NCBI RefSeq assembly: GCF_018698455.1 | Contig: NZ_JABIOQ010000041.1 | Location: 1-45,709, forward strand | Length of the DNA stretch: 45,709 nucleotides | Reading direction: 5' to 3' | From: Sulfurimonas sp. | GTDB lineage: Bacteria > Campylobacterota > Campylobacteria > Campylobacterales > Sulfurimonadaceae | Shown: piece after piece, positions 1-10,538 of the stretch | Numbering within the stretch: the first letter of the stretch is position 1 | How the letters are laid out: every line of letters starts with the position of its first letter | Made by a program: the position numbers and the translations under genes | Notes under the pieces: model-generated | Seen by the model: only the letters and a program-made list of their open reading frames with translations | Told to the model about the DNA's origin: nothing | The model's database searches: none

Positions 1-1973
1 TCAGCAAGTGCTTTAGCCCAGTACTGAGCTACGAAGAAGTGAGACGCTTTATTGTCTGGTTGACCAACTTTACGACCTGGCTCTTTGTTGTTATCTAGGT
101 AAGCAGCATTAGCAGAATCTAAACCAGCAGTTAAAGCAGTTAGTTTCGCATCAGAATGCTTTTGACCTAGGAAACGTAAAGACTCAGCAAGTGCTAAGAT
201 TTCACCAAGTGAATCCCAACGTAAGTGACCTTCTTTAACGAATTGCTCAACGTGTTTAGGAGCAGATCCACCAGCACCAGTCTCATAAAGACCACCACCA
301 GCTAATAATGGAACGATTGAAAGCATCTTTGCAGATGTTCCAAGCTCTAGAATTGGGTACATATCTGTAAGGTGGTCACGAAGAACGTTACCAGTTACAG
401 CGATAGTTACTTTACCTTCACGAACACGTGCATTTGTAAAACGAGTTGCGTCAGTAACATTCATGAATTGAATGTCTAAACCAGTAGTATCAAATTCTTT
501 TAAGAATGCATCAACTTTGATTTTAACTTGAACATCGTGAGCTCTTTTGTTATCTAACCAGAAGATTGTTGGAACGTTTTCAAGCTTAGCTCTTTCAACA
601 GTTAAACGAACCCAGTCTTTGATTGGAATATCTTTAGTACGAGACATTCTCCAAATATCACCAGCTTCACATTCAAAAGACATCATTTCACCGTCAATTG
701 AACCAGTTACTGTAACAGTACCTGCTTCAGCAAGTTCGAATGTAGTTGGGTGAGAACCGTACTCTTCAGCTTTTTGAGCCATAAGACCGATATTTTGCAT
801 AGTACCCATAGTAGCTACGTCATACTGACCATTTTTAACACAGTCTGCTACCATTTCAGCATGGAACATACCGTAAGTAGAATCAGGAACAACAGCAACA
901 CATTCTACTGCAGCTCCAGTTCTATCCCATTGCTTACCACCTTCACGAACAACAACTGGCATAGAAGCATCAATAATTACATCATTTGATGCATTGAAGT
1001 TTGTAGTACCTTTGTCAGAGTCAACCATAGCGATTGCTGGAGAATCAGCTTCAACTACAGATAAGAAAGCAGCTTTAATTTCAGCTTCTTGAGCATGACC
1101 AGCGATTTTTTTCTCTAAATCTGACATACCTTGATTAGGATTAACATTTAATTCTGCAAATGTATCTGCATACTTAGCAAATACTTCTGGAAAAAATGCT
1201 TTAAAACCGTGACCAAACATAATTGGATCAGAGATTTTCATCATTGTTGCTTTAAGGTGTAAAGACCATAAAACACCATTTTTCTTAGCATCTTCAATAG
1301 TTTTCTTATAGAAAGTATTAAGTGCCGCAATTGACATAAAAGTACCATCAAGAATCTCACCATCAATAGCATCAATAGTAGTTAATTCCTTACCATTAAG
1401 TGCGATAGTAACTTTTTGAGCTTTTGCTACAGTAACTGATTTCTCGTTAGCAAAAAAGTCACCCTTACCTTCCATGTGAGCAACATATGCTTTAGGATTT
1501 TCTGGGAATGCACGTAATTTGTGTGGGTTGTTTTGAGCAAACTTCTTAACAGCTACTGCTGCACGTCTGTCTGAGTTACCTTCACGTAAAACTGGGTTAA
1601 CAGCTGAACCTAAACAAGTAGAGTATTTAGCTTGTGTAGCTTTTTCAGCATCATTTGCTGGGTTTTCAGGGTACTTAGGAATATCAAAACCTTGACCTTG
1701 AAGTTCTGCAATACAGTCTTTAAGTTGGCCAACAGATGCAGAAATATTTGGAAGTTTGATAATGTTACCATCATCTTGTAAAACAACCTTACCTAATTCT
1801 GATAGTTCGTCTTTAGCAAGACCCATTGCTGCTAATACACGACCTGAAAGTGAAATATCACTAGTTACTACTTCAACGCCTGCTGCTTGAGTAAACGCAT
1901 TAACGATTGGTAAAAGAGAGTAAGTTGCTAAAGCTGGAGCTTCATCAATAACTGACCAGATAATTTTTGACAT
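1..1973 (-). CDS. icd: Monomeric NADP-dependent isocitrate dehydrogenase (3' end outside window)
   Basis: Converts isocitrate to 2-oxoglutarate and CO2 with NADP in the cytoplasm, and can run in reverse in the reductive TCA cycle. The visible 657 codons start MSKIIWSVIDEAPALATYSL, typical of the large monomeric Icd family (about 730-740 residues, unrelated in length to the 415-residue dimeric enzyme). Family-like stretches include LREGNSDRRAA and HLKATMMKISDPIMFGH in the first half and GGLYETGAGGSAPKH near the visible end. The ATG at 1973 is preceded by AAGGA at good spacing. The frame is open to the left edge, so the last 70-80 residues lie outside; this is truncation by the window, not decay. 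acnB at 26151-28736 supplies the preceding TCA step. Confidence 0.95.
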   Translation of the reverse strand, partial: MSKIIWSVIDEAPALATYSLLPIVNAFTQAAGVEVVTSDISLSGRVLAAMGLAKDELSELGKVVLQDDGNIIKLPNISASVGQLKDCIAELQGQGFDIPKYPENPANDAEKATQAKYSTCLGSAVNPVLREGNSDRRAAVAVKKFAQNNPHKLRAFPENPKAYVAHMEGKGDFFANEKSVTVAKAQKVTIALNGKELTTIDAIDGEILDGTFMSIAALNTFYKKTIEDAKKNGVLWSLHLKATMMKISDPIMFGHGFKAFFPEVFAKYADTFAELNVNPNQGMSDLEKKIAGHAQEAEIKAAFLSVVEADSPAIAMVDSDKGTTNFNASNDVIIDASMPVVVREGGKQWDRTGAAVECVAVVPDSTYGMFHAEMVADCVKNGQYDVATMGTMQNIGLMAQKAEEYGSHPTTFELAEAGTVTVTGSIDGEMMSFECEAGDIWRMSRTKDIPIKDWVRLTVERAKLENVPTIFWLDNKRAHDVQVKIKVDAFLKEFDTTGLDIQFMNVTDATRFTNARVREGKVTIAVTGNVLRDHLTDMYPILELGTSAKMLSIVPLLAGGGLYETGAGGSAPKHVEQFVKEGHLRWDSLGEILALAESLRFLGQKHSDAKLTALTAGLDSANAAYLDNNKEPGRKVGQPDNKASHFFVAQYWAKALA

Positions 1974-2033
1974 TTTGATTCCTTAGTGAAAAATATTTTA
2001 TTTCATGATAGCATAAGCTTCATGGAATTTACA

Positions 2034-2070
2034 AATCAAATAATACCACTAAGATATATAATATTTGATT
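2034..2070. promoter_or_regulatory. Inverted repeat in the icd upstream region
   Basis: AATCAAAT (2034-2041) and ATTTGATT (2063-2070) form a perfect 8-bp inverted repeat with a 21-nt centre, about 60-100 bp upstream of the icd start. On the minus strand TTGATT in this area followed at about the right distance by TATGCT could be the icd -35 and -10. It could be an operator or simply an AT-rich chance dyad. Confidence 0.3.
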
Positions 2071-2108
2071 AGCTTTAATGAATATTTAGCTTATACTTAT
2101 TATTTGTT

Positions 2109-3053
2109 TCATTTAGTAGCACGTTTTATATTGCTTAAATGTGTAGAATAGTTACGTGTAAAATCGTGAACATTATTTTTATTCTTCATAAAATAAAGGT
2201 AGTCTGTAGATAAAGGAAAGATGGCGGCCTTAATTGCATCAAGACTAACATTACAGACTGCTTGCTTTGGAACACCTCTATGGAGATAGGTATTAAAAGA
2301 ACTTTTATCCTCACGAATTCTTTTAGCAGTTACTTTTACATGTGAATACTTTCCGTAGTTCAGGGTTCCATCCATTTGAAGCCTCATGCCTTTTTTTATT
2401 CTATTATAGATTACAGAACTCACTATGGGCATTTCTTCCTTGTTTGCGGACTCTTTTTGTATCACGGAGGCTATTGAAACATAACGAAACCATTTTAATT
2501 CATCATAGACTCCAAAAATCTTAAGAGATAACTCTTTCATTTTAACAAGTGATACTTTTAGTAGCAGTTGAATAAGTTTATGTTCAGTAATGCCAACTGG
2601 TATACTGTATGTATCTGGTACAAACATACCTTCCCTAGCATTGACCTGCACTTTAAATTCCCTCTGAAGTAGAGTTCTATCTAGTTTTAAGTTATGAGCT
2701 AATTGATTTAAAAATATGTAACTCGTTTCACCTGGGACTAATGTTACATTTTGTAGTGCAGCTTTTTGTCTAGTTAGTTTATATAAAAAGTCTGCTTTTG
2801 TATTATCTGTTTCAAACATATCTATCCAGCCACTCTGTGGATAACCAATGAGCCTCAAAACAAAAGAGTCAAGTTTGTTTACATCATACCTTTCATTCTG
2901 CATTTGTGTTATAATTGTATTTATAGAACCTTTTTGTATATAAAGTACTCTTGGTGTTTTAATTGGCTTATTTAGGTAGTACATGAACGATAACATTATT
3001 ATTAATATTATTTCAAAGACATACTTTATAATTATCAGTTTTTTTGTTTTCAT
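2109..3053 (-). CDS. mltG: Endolytic murein transglycosylase MltG (YceG family)
   Basis: Inner-membrane lytic transglycosylase that cuts nascent peptidoglycan strands and helps set glycan length. The 314-residue protein has a short cytoplasmic start, one membrane segment (about residues 6-28) and a periplasmic YceG domain. The catalytic region reads IASVIQKES with the probable catalytic Glu at 201, followed by the family-typical VIYNRIKKGMRLQMDGTLNYG-like stretch (written here across residues 211-231). NTYLHRGVPKQAVCNV and the C-terminal LYFMKNKNNVHDFTRNYSTH match the usual MltG ending (TYxxxGLPPGPI..., HxFsxTyxeH). The ribosome site is weak. Its first 71 bp overlap the start of the oppositely oriented AsmA-like gene. 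Confidence 0.92.
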   Translation of the reverse strand: MKTKKLIIIKYVFEIILIIMLSFMYYLNKPIKTPRVLYIQKGSINTIITQMQNERYDVNKLDSFVLRLIGYPQSGWIDMFETDNTKADFLYKLTRQKAALQNVTLVPGETSYIFLNQLAHNLKLDRTLLQREFKVQVNAREGMFVPDTYSIPVGITEHKLIQLLLKVSLVKMKELSLKIFGVYDELKWFRYVSIASVIQKESANKEEMPIVSSVIYNRIKKGMRLQMDGTLNYGKYSHVKVTAKRIREDKSSFNTYLHRGVPKQAVCNVSLDAIKAAIFPLSTDYLYFMKNKNNVHDFTRNYSTHLSNIKRATK

Positions 3054-6000
3054 TTTTTCTTTAGTCTTTATCTTTTTTATTATTTTACAAAATGGTCTAC
3101 TAATAGACGAGTTCTCTTCTTCGAATGTTCACATCGAGCAATTATACATTAAATGGAATAAGAAACTAGACTTATCTATCAAAGAACTTAGTGTATCACA
3201 GAAAGAAGGTTCCTTTAACCTAAGTCGCAAAACAGTTGAAAATTACTTTACCATACTTTCACAAGTAACAAATTATTTTGACTCTATAATTATTGATAAC
3301 CTTAATATTGCTAATTCAAATATTGCTTTTAAATATAAACAAGGTGAACTCGGCTTTATTAGAAGTAATTCTAACTCCTTAAATTTTGACTCTATTTTAA
3401 ATATTACTAACAATGAATTGCACTTAAATATAAAGCAATTTAATTATGATGAAACTAAGATCTTAATAACTGGAAATATCGACTGTAATACTTCATCACT
3501 TACACTTTCTACTAATCTAAAAATAAATATTCATGAAGATGTAGAACTAGATTTTTCCTCAATAACTACACCTCTTAATACCACTTATGAAATAAAGAGT
3601 AAAAAGGACATAAGAGAACTTAAAAATTTAGTCAAAATGGCAAATGTTCCAAAAGAAGTTTATTATTGGATTTACGAGGCGATAGACATGTCTAGTGTTG
3701 AAGTTAAAAAATTATCTGGATTTATATTACATGATGAAATTATGAGTGCCTACAAGAATATTAATTTTTATGGGGTTATAAAAAATCTCAACTATACATA
3801 TAATAAAAATCTTGATTCAATACATACAACAGAAACAATCTTAGAATTTAAAAATGGAATACTATTCATATACCCACAAAATTCTTATTCTAATAGTGTA
3901 GAACTTAAGAAAAGTTGGTTGAAAATAGATTTCACAAAACAAGAGGAACTATTAACTCTTAATCTTCTTTTTGATGGGATGCTTGATAAGGCTATGTTAA
4001 ATGTTTTACATACCTATAAAATTGATTTACCATTTTTACAAAACAGTGGATCAGTAAAAACTGACTTGAAAATTACAGTTGGATTGAGAAATATTAATGT
4101 TAATGCCAATGGGAGTTTTTTTACACAAAAAGCAAATTTTAATTATCTTGGTTTAGATCTTGATTTGTCTAATGCACATATAAACCTTAGTAACTATGAT
4201 GTAACCATTAATAATATGCAGGCTAAATACAAAGGTATTGCGGATGCTAATGTAAGTGTAATTTATAATGCACATTCATCAAAAGGCAAAATTAAATTTA
4301 AGTTAGACAAGCTTCAATTTAAGGATCAATTGTCATTAGATACTCAAAAGAAAAGTCTTTATGCTGTATACAGCATCGCTCCAGATGGTGATACTATTTC
4401 TGTTGAAAAATCATCTTGGAAATTTAAAAGTAAACTCATATCTCTAGAAAAAATTCTTGTAAATATTGACTTAGATAAACTTTTATTTGACTTTCCAACA
4501 GTATCTTTTTCTTATTCAGATATTGCCTCTGGATTTTTATCAGGGATGCTAAACTTAAAAGATACTAATTTAGACTTAAATATTGATCTTCTAAAGCTAT
4601 CATATCATGGATTAAAGCTCACTCAGTCAAACACACCCCTTAAAGTGAACTATAAAGATACGCTCTCTATCAGCTCTACTGAAAACATTTACTTTAGCTT
4701 AAGTGGCACAGAATGTATAGCCGAAGCCTTCAAGATTAAAGCAGATGACAAAAGTGCTTCATTAAATGCCAAAACACTTCACATTGGAGAATATGCTTCG
4801 ACTAATATTTTTGCAAAGTACAACTTTGACACAGAAACTTCTCATCTAAGTTTAAATAACTTTCTTCTTACTAATCCAAATACAAAAAAAATATTATATA
4901 AAAATAAAAAAATATATTTATCCCTTAAAGAAAACAACAACTCTCTTATAGTGAATTCAGTAGAATTAGACACTAAGTTTATATCAAATAAACTAGGATG
5001 GGAACTCTCTTTAAATTCGCTAGAAGATATTAAACATAATTCACCTATTTTACAAAAATTCAATATTTCTGATGGGAGAATAACTCTCTTTAAGCAAGTA
5101 AAAGATAAACATGTGAATTTTCTAGCGCACATAATCTATCCATATAAGGTTTTACTTCACAATAAGAAACCAACATCTAAATATACTATTAATGGTACTC
5201 TTTATAAAAAAAGACTAAAAGCAAAAATAAATAAGCAGGTAAAAGTAGACATAAATGATGACATAGATATAAAGATATATAATAGTGGCCTTAATATTAG
5301 TGAACTTTTGAGAGCTACTAAAGAGTTACACCTAAAAGATTCAAACAGTACAACTAGTATAACTGCTCATGCTGAAAATTCTTTTATTTATCTTAGTGAT
5401 AACAGAAAGATACTCTCAGACACTATAGATGTCCAATATTATAATAATATTATAACAGCTCAACTAAAACATAAAAAAGCTCTTGCTGGATTTAGATTGG
5501 AAGAGAATAAATTTCATCTTTATGGTAAAGATTTTAATGACAATTTTATATCTAAACTCTTCTATCTTTCTAAGTTCAAAGGGGGAAGTTTAGACTTCTC
5601 TGCTAGTGGTAATATCGATGAATATCAAGGTACAATGTATCTTAAAGATACAGTAATAATAGACTATAAAATACTCAATAATATACTTGCTTTTATTAAT
5701 ACCGTTCCATCTCTCATTACATTTTCACTACCTGGATACAGTACGAATGGACTTTATACAGACACAGCCTATCTTCGTTTTAATACAAAAAATAATCTTA
5801 TCCATCTTTCTGATATATATTTAGATTCTAAAGAAATAGACATAGTTGGTAAAGGAATCATTAATATAGAGAAAGAGACTTTAGATGTAGACTTAAATCT
5901 TCAAACAGACTTAGGGAGTAAACTTTCTCAGGTTCCTGTCGTAGGATACATTATATTTGATGAAAAAAGTATCTCAACCACATTAAATATAGATGGAAGT

Positions 6001-6117
6001 TTAAGTAATCCATCAGTAAAATCTCTTATTGCAAAAGAAATTATAGTGGCACCGATAAATATTATAAAAAGGACTTTACTTTTACCCTACAAAATTTTCC
6101 AGGATTTAAAGAGGTAA
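2983..6117 (+). CDS. Large AsmA-like (YhdP/DUF3971-type) envelope protein
   Basis: A 1044-residue protein with one N-terminal membrane segment (about residues 13-37, very rich in Phe and Ile) and a long beta-strand-rich periplasmic body. The C-terminal 200 residues resemble the AsmA/YhdP C-terminal domain: GGSLDFSASGNIDEYQGTM, a central NTVPSLITFSLPGYSTNG, then DIVGKGIINIEKETLDVDLNL and LSQVPVVGYIIF. Family members (AsmA, YhdP, TamB) form hydrophobic grooves thought to carry phospholipids between inner and outer membrane; that role is inferred here. The ATG at 2983 has a partial AGG site. No other start upstream of the membrane segment is visible, so the head-to-head overlap with mltG seems real. 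It converges on the permease gene at 6125 with a 7-bp gap. Confidence 0.85.
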   Translation: MNDNIIINIISKTYFIIISFFVFIFSLVFIFFIILQNGLLIDEFSSSNVHIEQLYIKWNKKLDLSIKELSVSQKEGSFNLSRKTVENYFTILSQVTNYFDSIIIDNLNIANSNIAFKYKQGELGFIRSNSNSLNFDSILNITNNELHLNIKQFNYDETKILITGNIDCNTSSLTLSTNLKINIHEDVELDFSSITTPLNTTYEIKSKKDIRELKNLVKMANVPKEVYYWIYEAIDMSSVEVKKLSGFILHDEIMSAYKNINFYGVIKNLNYTYNKNLDSIHTTETILEFKNGILFIYPQNSYSNSVELKKSWLKIDFTKQEELLTLNLLFDGMLDKAMLNVLHTYKIDLPFLQNSGSVKTDLKITVGLRNINVNANGSFFTQKANFNYLGLDLDLSNAHINLSNYDVTINNMQAKYKGIADANVSVIYNAHSSKGKIKFKLDKLQFKDQLSLDTQKKSLYAVYSIAPDGDTISVEKSSWKFKSKLISLEKILVNIDLDKLLFDFPTVSFSYSDIASGFLSGMLNLKDTNLDLNIDLLKLSYHGLKLTQSNTPLKVNYKDTLSISSTENIYFSLSGTECIAEAFKIKADDKSASLNAKTLHIGEYASTNIFAKYNFDTETSHLSLNNFLLTNPNTKKILYKNKKIYLSLKENNNSLIVNSVELDTKFISNKLGWELSLNSLEDIKHNSPILQKFNISDGRITLFKQVKDKHVNFLAHIIYPYKVLLHNKKPTSKYTINGTLYKKRLKAKINKQVKVDINDDIDIKIYNSGLNISELLRATKELHLKDSNSTTSITAHAENSFIYLSDNRKILSDTIDVQYYNNIITAQLKHKKALAGFRLEENKFHLYGKDFNDNFISKLFYLSKFKGGSLDFSASGNIDEYQGTMYLKDTVIIDYKILNNILAFINTVPSLITFSLPGYSTNGLYTDTAYLRFNTKNNLIHLSDIYLDSKEIDIVGKGIINIEKETLDVDLNLQTDLGSKLSQVPVVGYIIFDEKSISTTLNIDGSLSNPSVKSLIAKEIIVAPINIIKRTLLLPYKIFQDLKR

Positions 6118-6124
6118 TAGTAAA

Positions 6125-7327
6125 TTACTCGTTTCTTAAAACAGTTAATATATCAACTTCACTAGCTTTTTTCGCTGGATAATATGAAGAAGCAAGTACT
6201 ATTAAAAATGCTCCGGAAACTATTAATATAAAATCAAGAAAGCTTAAATCCAAAGGAAGTGTTGATGTTGGATAGACATCTTTTGGAAGAGATATTATAT
6301 CAAATGTTCCCAAGATCCATATACCACTTAAACCAAGAGTCACACCACAAAGAATCCCGCCAATACCAATAATAGTTCCAAGATAAAGAAATATTTTTTT
6401 AATTTCAAGTGTTGAGGCACCAAGAGATAAGAGAAGTGCTATTTCCCCTCTTCTATTCATAACATTCATCAATAATGATGAAATAATATTTATAGATGCA
6501 ATAAGAATAATAAGCATTAATACAATAAATAAAGAAGCTTTTTCCATCTCTAAGGCAGCAAAGAAGTTTAAATTGTCTTCCCACCAGCCTTTAACTGAAA
6601 CACCAGATGGTAAGAACTTACTAATTGCTTCTATATCATTGTGGGGATCTGCAGAGTATATATGTATCCCGTCATACATGTTACTTGGCATATGAAGTAA
6701 AGTCTGAAGTGCCTCAAGTGTTGTATAACTATACACTTTATCATAAGTAGACAGACCTGAGTCAAAAACCGATTTTACTTTGAATCGCTTCAGCTTAGGT
6801 GTAATAGAAAGTCCGCCCGGTTCTGTACTTGTAAAGATATACATAAGTTTGTCATTTTGTGTAAGATGAAATTCATTCTTTAATGTTTTACCAATAAGTA
6901 CATCAAATTTATTAAATTTTACATCTTTAATAGCCTTACTTAAAACACTATTTACAAAATACTCATCTTTAAAGTTTACACCAAAAAGATAAGCACCTTC
7001 TAGTTTAGAACCACTACGCACCATAACAGATGATTGAACATATGGACTGAATTTTAAGTCTGGAAATTTTTCTTCTAAGTCTATAAGTAAGGATTTGTTT
7101 ACATTACCATAGAATACAGGCAGTATTGTCAATGGATAATTCATAATAGTTAGTTTCTTTTTAAACTCTTTGTCAAAACCATTCATTAAAGCCATAGCAA
7201 TGAGTAAAACCATAACACCAAGGGTAATACCCAAGAATGCTAAAAGAGCAGAAAGAAAGATAAATGGCTGTTCTTTGTCAAATCTTAAAAATCTTTTGAC
7301 TAAATAAGGAACTATTGATTTTTTCAA
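6125..7327 (-). CDS. LolC/LolE-type ABC transporter permease
   Basis: A 400-residue inner-membrane permease of the FtsX/MacB superfamily: one membrane helix near residues 20-48 ([20 protein letters not shown]), a large periplasmic domain, then three helices from about residue 265 ([20 protein letters not shown], then a [19 protein letters not shown] segment and a final [20 protein letters not shown]). The end [17 protein letters not shown] is the classical LolC/E tail (YPAxxAsxldPaevLRyE). In the Lol system it would release lipoproteins from the inner membrane to LolA, and lolA lies 2.7 kb away beyond secA. The start is a TTG sharing TTGA with the secA stop, so translation is probably coupled. 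No ATPase partner (LolD) is in the window. Confidence 0.88.
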   Translation of the reverse strand: MKKSIVPYLVKRFLRFDKEQPFIFLSALLAFLGITLGVMVLLIAMALMNGFDKEFKKKLTIMNYPLTILPVFYGNVNKSLLIDLEEKFPDLKFSPYVQSSVMVRSGSKLEGAYLFGVNFKDEYFVNSVLSKAIKDVKFNKFDVLIGKTLKNEFHLTQNDKLMYIFTSTEPGGLSITPKLKRFKVKSVFDSGLSTYDKVYSYTTLEALQTLLHMPSNMYDGIHIYSADPHNDIEAISKFLPSGVSVKGWWEDNLNFFAALEMEKASLFIVLMLIILIASINIISSLLMNVMNRRGEIALLLSLGASTLEIKKIFLYLGTIIGIGGILCGVTLGLSGIWILGTFDIISLPKDVYPTSTLPLDLSFLDFILIVSGAFLIVLASSYYPAKKASEVDILTVLRNE

Positions 7328-9894
7328 GAAGCAAAAGCACCTTTTTTAGGACCGCTTTTACCACAGCATTGCTTATACTTTTTACCACTACCACAAGGAC
7401 AAGGATCATTTCTAGCTATTTTCTTGTCCGAAGTTGCTTCACTTGAAGAATGGTTAAGCTGTATGTTTTTTTCATGCATCTTTTGTTCTTCTGCGAGCTT
7501 GTCAGAAATTGCCTGAGCTTCTTCTTCTGCTGAATCCATCTTAAATTGGATAATTTGTAATGTTCTTATAGTATTAAATTTTATATCACTAATTAGCTCT
7601 CTAAAAAGATTAAAACTCTCTTTTTTATACTCGACTAGTGGATCTTTTTGATTGTAGGCACGGAGTCTGATACCTGTTTTCATACTATCCATCTCATAAA
7701 GATGATCTCTCCATAAATTATCAAGTTCTTTAAGATAAAACTCTTTTTCTATATCTTTACGAACATCATCCTCTAGAACACTCATCTTGTCATCGTATAA
7801 TGATTTGAGATTAAATACTAGAGTATTTAAAAGCTCGGAGTATTCAAGAGATTCAAGCTCACTGGCCTCTGTTTGAAAATTAATTTTTTCTTGTAGAAGT
7901 TCTAGTAATTTTTTAATGTTAAAGTCTTCTCTAGCTCCACCATCATATATATCAGCTTGCTGAAGAATATAGGCGATATACTCTTCTCTAATTTCATCAA
8001 TCTTAGATGAAATATCAAAGTCTTTACTTAAAAGTTGATTTCTGAATCTGTAAACAATTTTTCTCTGCTCATTTGCTACATCATCATATTCAACAACTTG
8101 TTTTCGTCCTTCATAGTGCATATTTTCGACTTTTTTCTGAGCTTTTTCAACTGCCCGAGTAACCATTTTTGACTCTATATATTCGCCATCTTCAACACCA
8201 AGTCTTTCCATTATAGACTTAATTTTATCACTTCCAAAAATACGTAAAAGATTGTCTTCTAAAGAGAGATAAAATTGAGTTGATCCTGCATCCCCTTGAC
8301 GACCTGAACGACCACGGAGCTGATTATCTATACGACGATTTTCATGTCGCTCTGTTCCTACAATGTAAAGACCACCAAGAGAACGAACTTCATCATTCAC
8401 TTTAATGTCAACACCACGACCTGCCATATTAGTAGCAATTGTCACAGCACCTTTAACACCGGCAGATTTAATGATTTCACCCTCTTGTTCGTGGTTTTTT
8501 GCATTAAGAACAGTATGTGCTATCTTTTCTTTTTTAAGTACTTCATGGAGTGCTTCAGACTTCTCTATAGATGCGGTACCAATAAGAACAGGCTGTCCAG
8601 TCTTACTTAGTGTCTTGATTGTCTCAATTACTGCATTAAATTTTTCTTCTTCAGTTTTATAGATTAAATCGTTTAAATCTTTTCTTGCTACAGGAATATT
8701 CGTAGGAATTGAAACTACATCTAGCTTATATATTTGAGCGAATTCTGTCGCTTCTGTTTCAGCTGTACCCGTCATACCAGCTAATTTACCATACATTCTA
8801 AAATAATTTTGAAATGTAATATCAGCAAGAGTTTGTGTTTCTTCTTTTATTGAAACTGACTCTTTAGCTTCTAATGCCTGATGTAAGCCTTCTGAAAAGC
8901 GTCTTCCTTCACTGATACGTCCAGTAAATTCATCAACAATCATAACCTCGCCATCACGAACAACATAATCAACATCAACTTCAAAAAGGTAGTTAGACTT
9001 AAGTGCTTGATCGAGAATATGTGACAATGAAGAGTTTTCAGCACTATAAAGGTTTTCTACTTCAAATAATTCTTCTGCTCTAGTTATCCCCTCTTCTGTG
9101 ATAAGTACAACTTTGTCTTTTTCGTCTACTGTAAAATCCACATCTTTGTTTAGAGTTAAAGCAACACTATTTGCTTTTGCATAATCTTGCATGTTTCTAT
9201 TTGTTGGACCAGAAATAATAAGAGGTGTTCTTGCTTCATCAATCAAAATTGAATCTACTTCATCTACAATAACAAAATGATGATTTTTTTGTGACATATC
9301 ATCGCTCGAGTAGCTCATATTATCTCTTAAAAAGTCAAATCCAAATTCATTATTTGTTCCATAAGTAATATCTGCTTCATAAGCAGCTTGTTTTTCTTCT
9401 TGGGAATTAGAATCCTCAAGGATTGTTCCAACACTAAAACCTAAAAAGTTATACAACGGAGCCATTTCACTTGCATCTCTTGATGCTAGGTAATCATTTA
9501 CAGTTACAAGATGAACACCTTTGCCTTTCATCGCGTTTAAGACAATAGCCAGTGTTGCGACAAGTGTTTTTCCCTCACCTGTTTTCATTTCAGCTATTCT
9601 ACCCTCGTGAAGTACTATACCACCAATAAGTTGAACATCGAAATGGCGCATGTTTAAAACACGTTGACTCGCTTCTCTTGTTATTGCAAACGATTCTGCT
9701 AAAACATCATCAAGTGTATTAGTATCATCTAAAACACTATTTCTTAAATCATTAAATTCTGACTTTAGTTCATCATCACTGAGAGCTTTATATTTCTCTT
9801 CAAGTGCATTTATTTTACTGACTCTTTTTAAATATTTTTTTAATTCACGGTCATTTGATGTGCCAAAGACCTTCCCTATTAATGCTTCTAGCAT
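7324..9894 (-). CDS. secA: Preprotein translocase ATPase SecA
   Basis: Motor ATPase that pushes unfolded proteins through SecYEG. The protein is about 856 residues, the normal length. It shows Walker A MKTGEGKT (about residue 103), [13 protein letters not shown], Walker B region [19 protein letters not shown], the helicase motif [12 protein letters not shown], and the arginine motif [11 protein letters not shown]. The C-terminus has the zinc-binding SecB/ribosome-contact motif [13 protein letters not shown]. The ATG at 9894 is preferred over an upstream TTG at 9900 because AAGG lies 6 nt before the ATG but directly abuts the TTG. It is transcribed with the downstream LolC/E-like permease, with a 4-bp overlap, and is divergent from lolA across about 128 bp. 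Confidence 0.98.
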   Translation of the reverse strand: MLEALIGKVFGTSNDRELKKYLKRVSKINALEEKYKALSDDELKSEFNDLRNSVLDDTNTLDDVLAESFAITREASQRVLNMRHFDVQLIGGIVLHEGRIAEMKTGEGKTLVATLAIVLNAMKGKGVHLVTVNDYLASRDASEMAPLYNFLGFSVGTILEDSNSQEEKQAAYEADITYGTNNEFGFDFLRDNMSYSSDDMSQKNHHFVIVDEVDSILIDEARTPLIISGPTNRNMQDYAKANSVALTLNKDVDFTVDEKDKVVLITEEGITRAEELFEVENLYSAENSSLSHILDQALKSNYLFEVDVDYVVRDGEVMIVDEFTGRISEGRRFSEGLHQALEAKESVSIKEETQTLADITFQNYFRMYGKLAGMTGTAETEATEFAQIYKLDVVSIPTNIPVARKDLNDLIYKTEEEKFNAVIETIKTLSKTGQPVLIGTASIEKSEALHEVLKKEKIAHTVLNAKNHEQEGEIIKSAGVKGAVTIATNMAGRGVDIKVNDEVRSLGGLYIVGTERHENRRIDNQLRGRSGRQGDAGSTQFYLSLEDNLLRIFGSDKIKSIMERLGVEDGEYIESKMVTRAVEKAQKKVENMHYEGRKQVVEYDDVANEQRKIVYRFRNQLLSKDFDISSKIDEIREEYIAYILQQADIYDGGAREDFNIKKLLELLQEKINFQTEASELESLEYSELLNTLVFNLKSLYDDKMSVLEDDVRKDIEKEFYLKELDNLWRDHLYEMDSMKTGIRLRAYNQKDPLVEYKKESFNLFRELISDIKFNTIRTLQIIQFKMDSAEEEAQAISDKLAEEQKMHEKNIQLNHSSSEATSDKKIARNDPCPCGSGKKYKQCCGKSGPKKGAFAS

Positions 9895-10022
9895 TCTCAA
9901 CCTTATATGTTATACTATATAATAAAATATAGTAAAATGAAATTACGATTATTTTATCACATTAAATATAACAAAGAGTATAAATGGTTAATTAGATATA
10001 ATTTCAAGAACAAAGGATACAC

Positions 10023-10538
10023 TTGAAACACATAATACTACTTCAGATCTTATTTTATATTTCTTATGCACAAGTACTCACTATTAATTCTTTTGAAGCT
10101 GACTTCAAACAAGAACTTACTGATGAAAAAGGAAAAGTAATTAGCTATAATGGACATATCAGTGCACTTAAGCCAAACTATGCACTTTGGAAGTATACTG
10201 AGCCACTTAACAAAGATATATATGTATCTAGAACAAGGGTCGTAATTATTGAGCCAGAAATTGAACAAGTGATTATACGAAATACTTATTTGGATTTTGA
10301 TATTTTTGATCTCATTAAAAATGCAACTTTATTAGAAAAAAACATTTATAAAGCTCATTTTGGGGAGACTGATTTTAAAATTGTCTTCAGTAATTCATTT
10401 ATAGCTTCTATTGCATACAAAGATGAACTAGATAATAGTATAAAAATATTTTTTACAAAACAAATACAAAATAAACAAATTTCTCTAGATCTATTTGTTC
10501 CATCTATCCCTGATGCATATGATATCATTAGAGACTAA
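10023..10538 (+). CDS. lolA: Periplasmic outer-membrane lipoprotein carrier LolA
   Basis: LolA accepts lipoproteins from the LolCDE complex and carries them across the periplasm. The 171-residue protein has a short signal peptide (MKHIILLQILFYISYAQV), then INSFEADFKQELTDEKGK and LKPNYALWKYTEPLNKDIYV, which match the LolA opening strands (F...F.Q...G...ykG.l...rP...rW.y..P). The start is TTG at 10023, chosen because AAAGGA lies at 5-6 nt spacing. Its last 11 bp overlap the 3' end of the convergent REC-GGDEF-EAL gene. It is divergent from secA and the lolC/E-like gene, giving a secretion and lipoprotein-sorting cluster. Confidence 0.88.
   Translation: MKHIILLQILFYISYAQVLTINSFEADFKQELTDEKGKVISYNGHISALKPNYALWKYTEPLNKDIYVSRTRVVIIEPEIEQVIIRNTYLDFDIFDLIKNATLLEKNIYKAHFGETDFKIVFSNSFIASIAYKDELDNSIKIFFTKQIQNKQISLDLFVPSIPDAYDIIRD

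Noticed and set aside
1-1973. icd as a truncated pseudogene
   Set aside because: The frame is intact up to the window edge; the missing part is outside the window.
9895-9900. TTG 9900 as secA start
   Set aside because: AAGG directly abuts the TTG, leaving no spacing; ATG 9894 has proper spacing.
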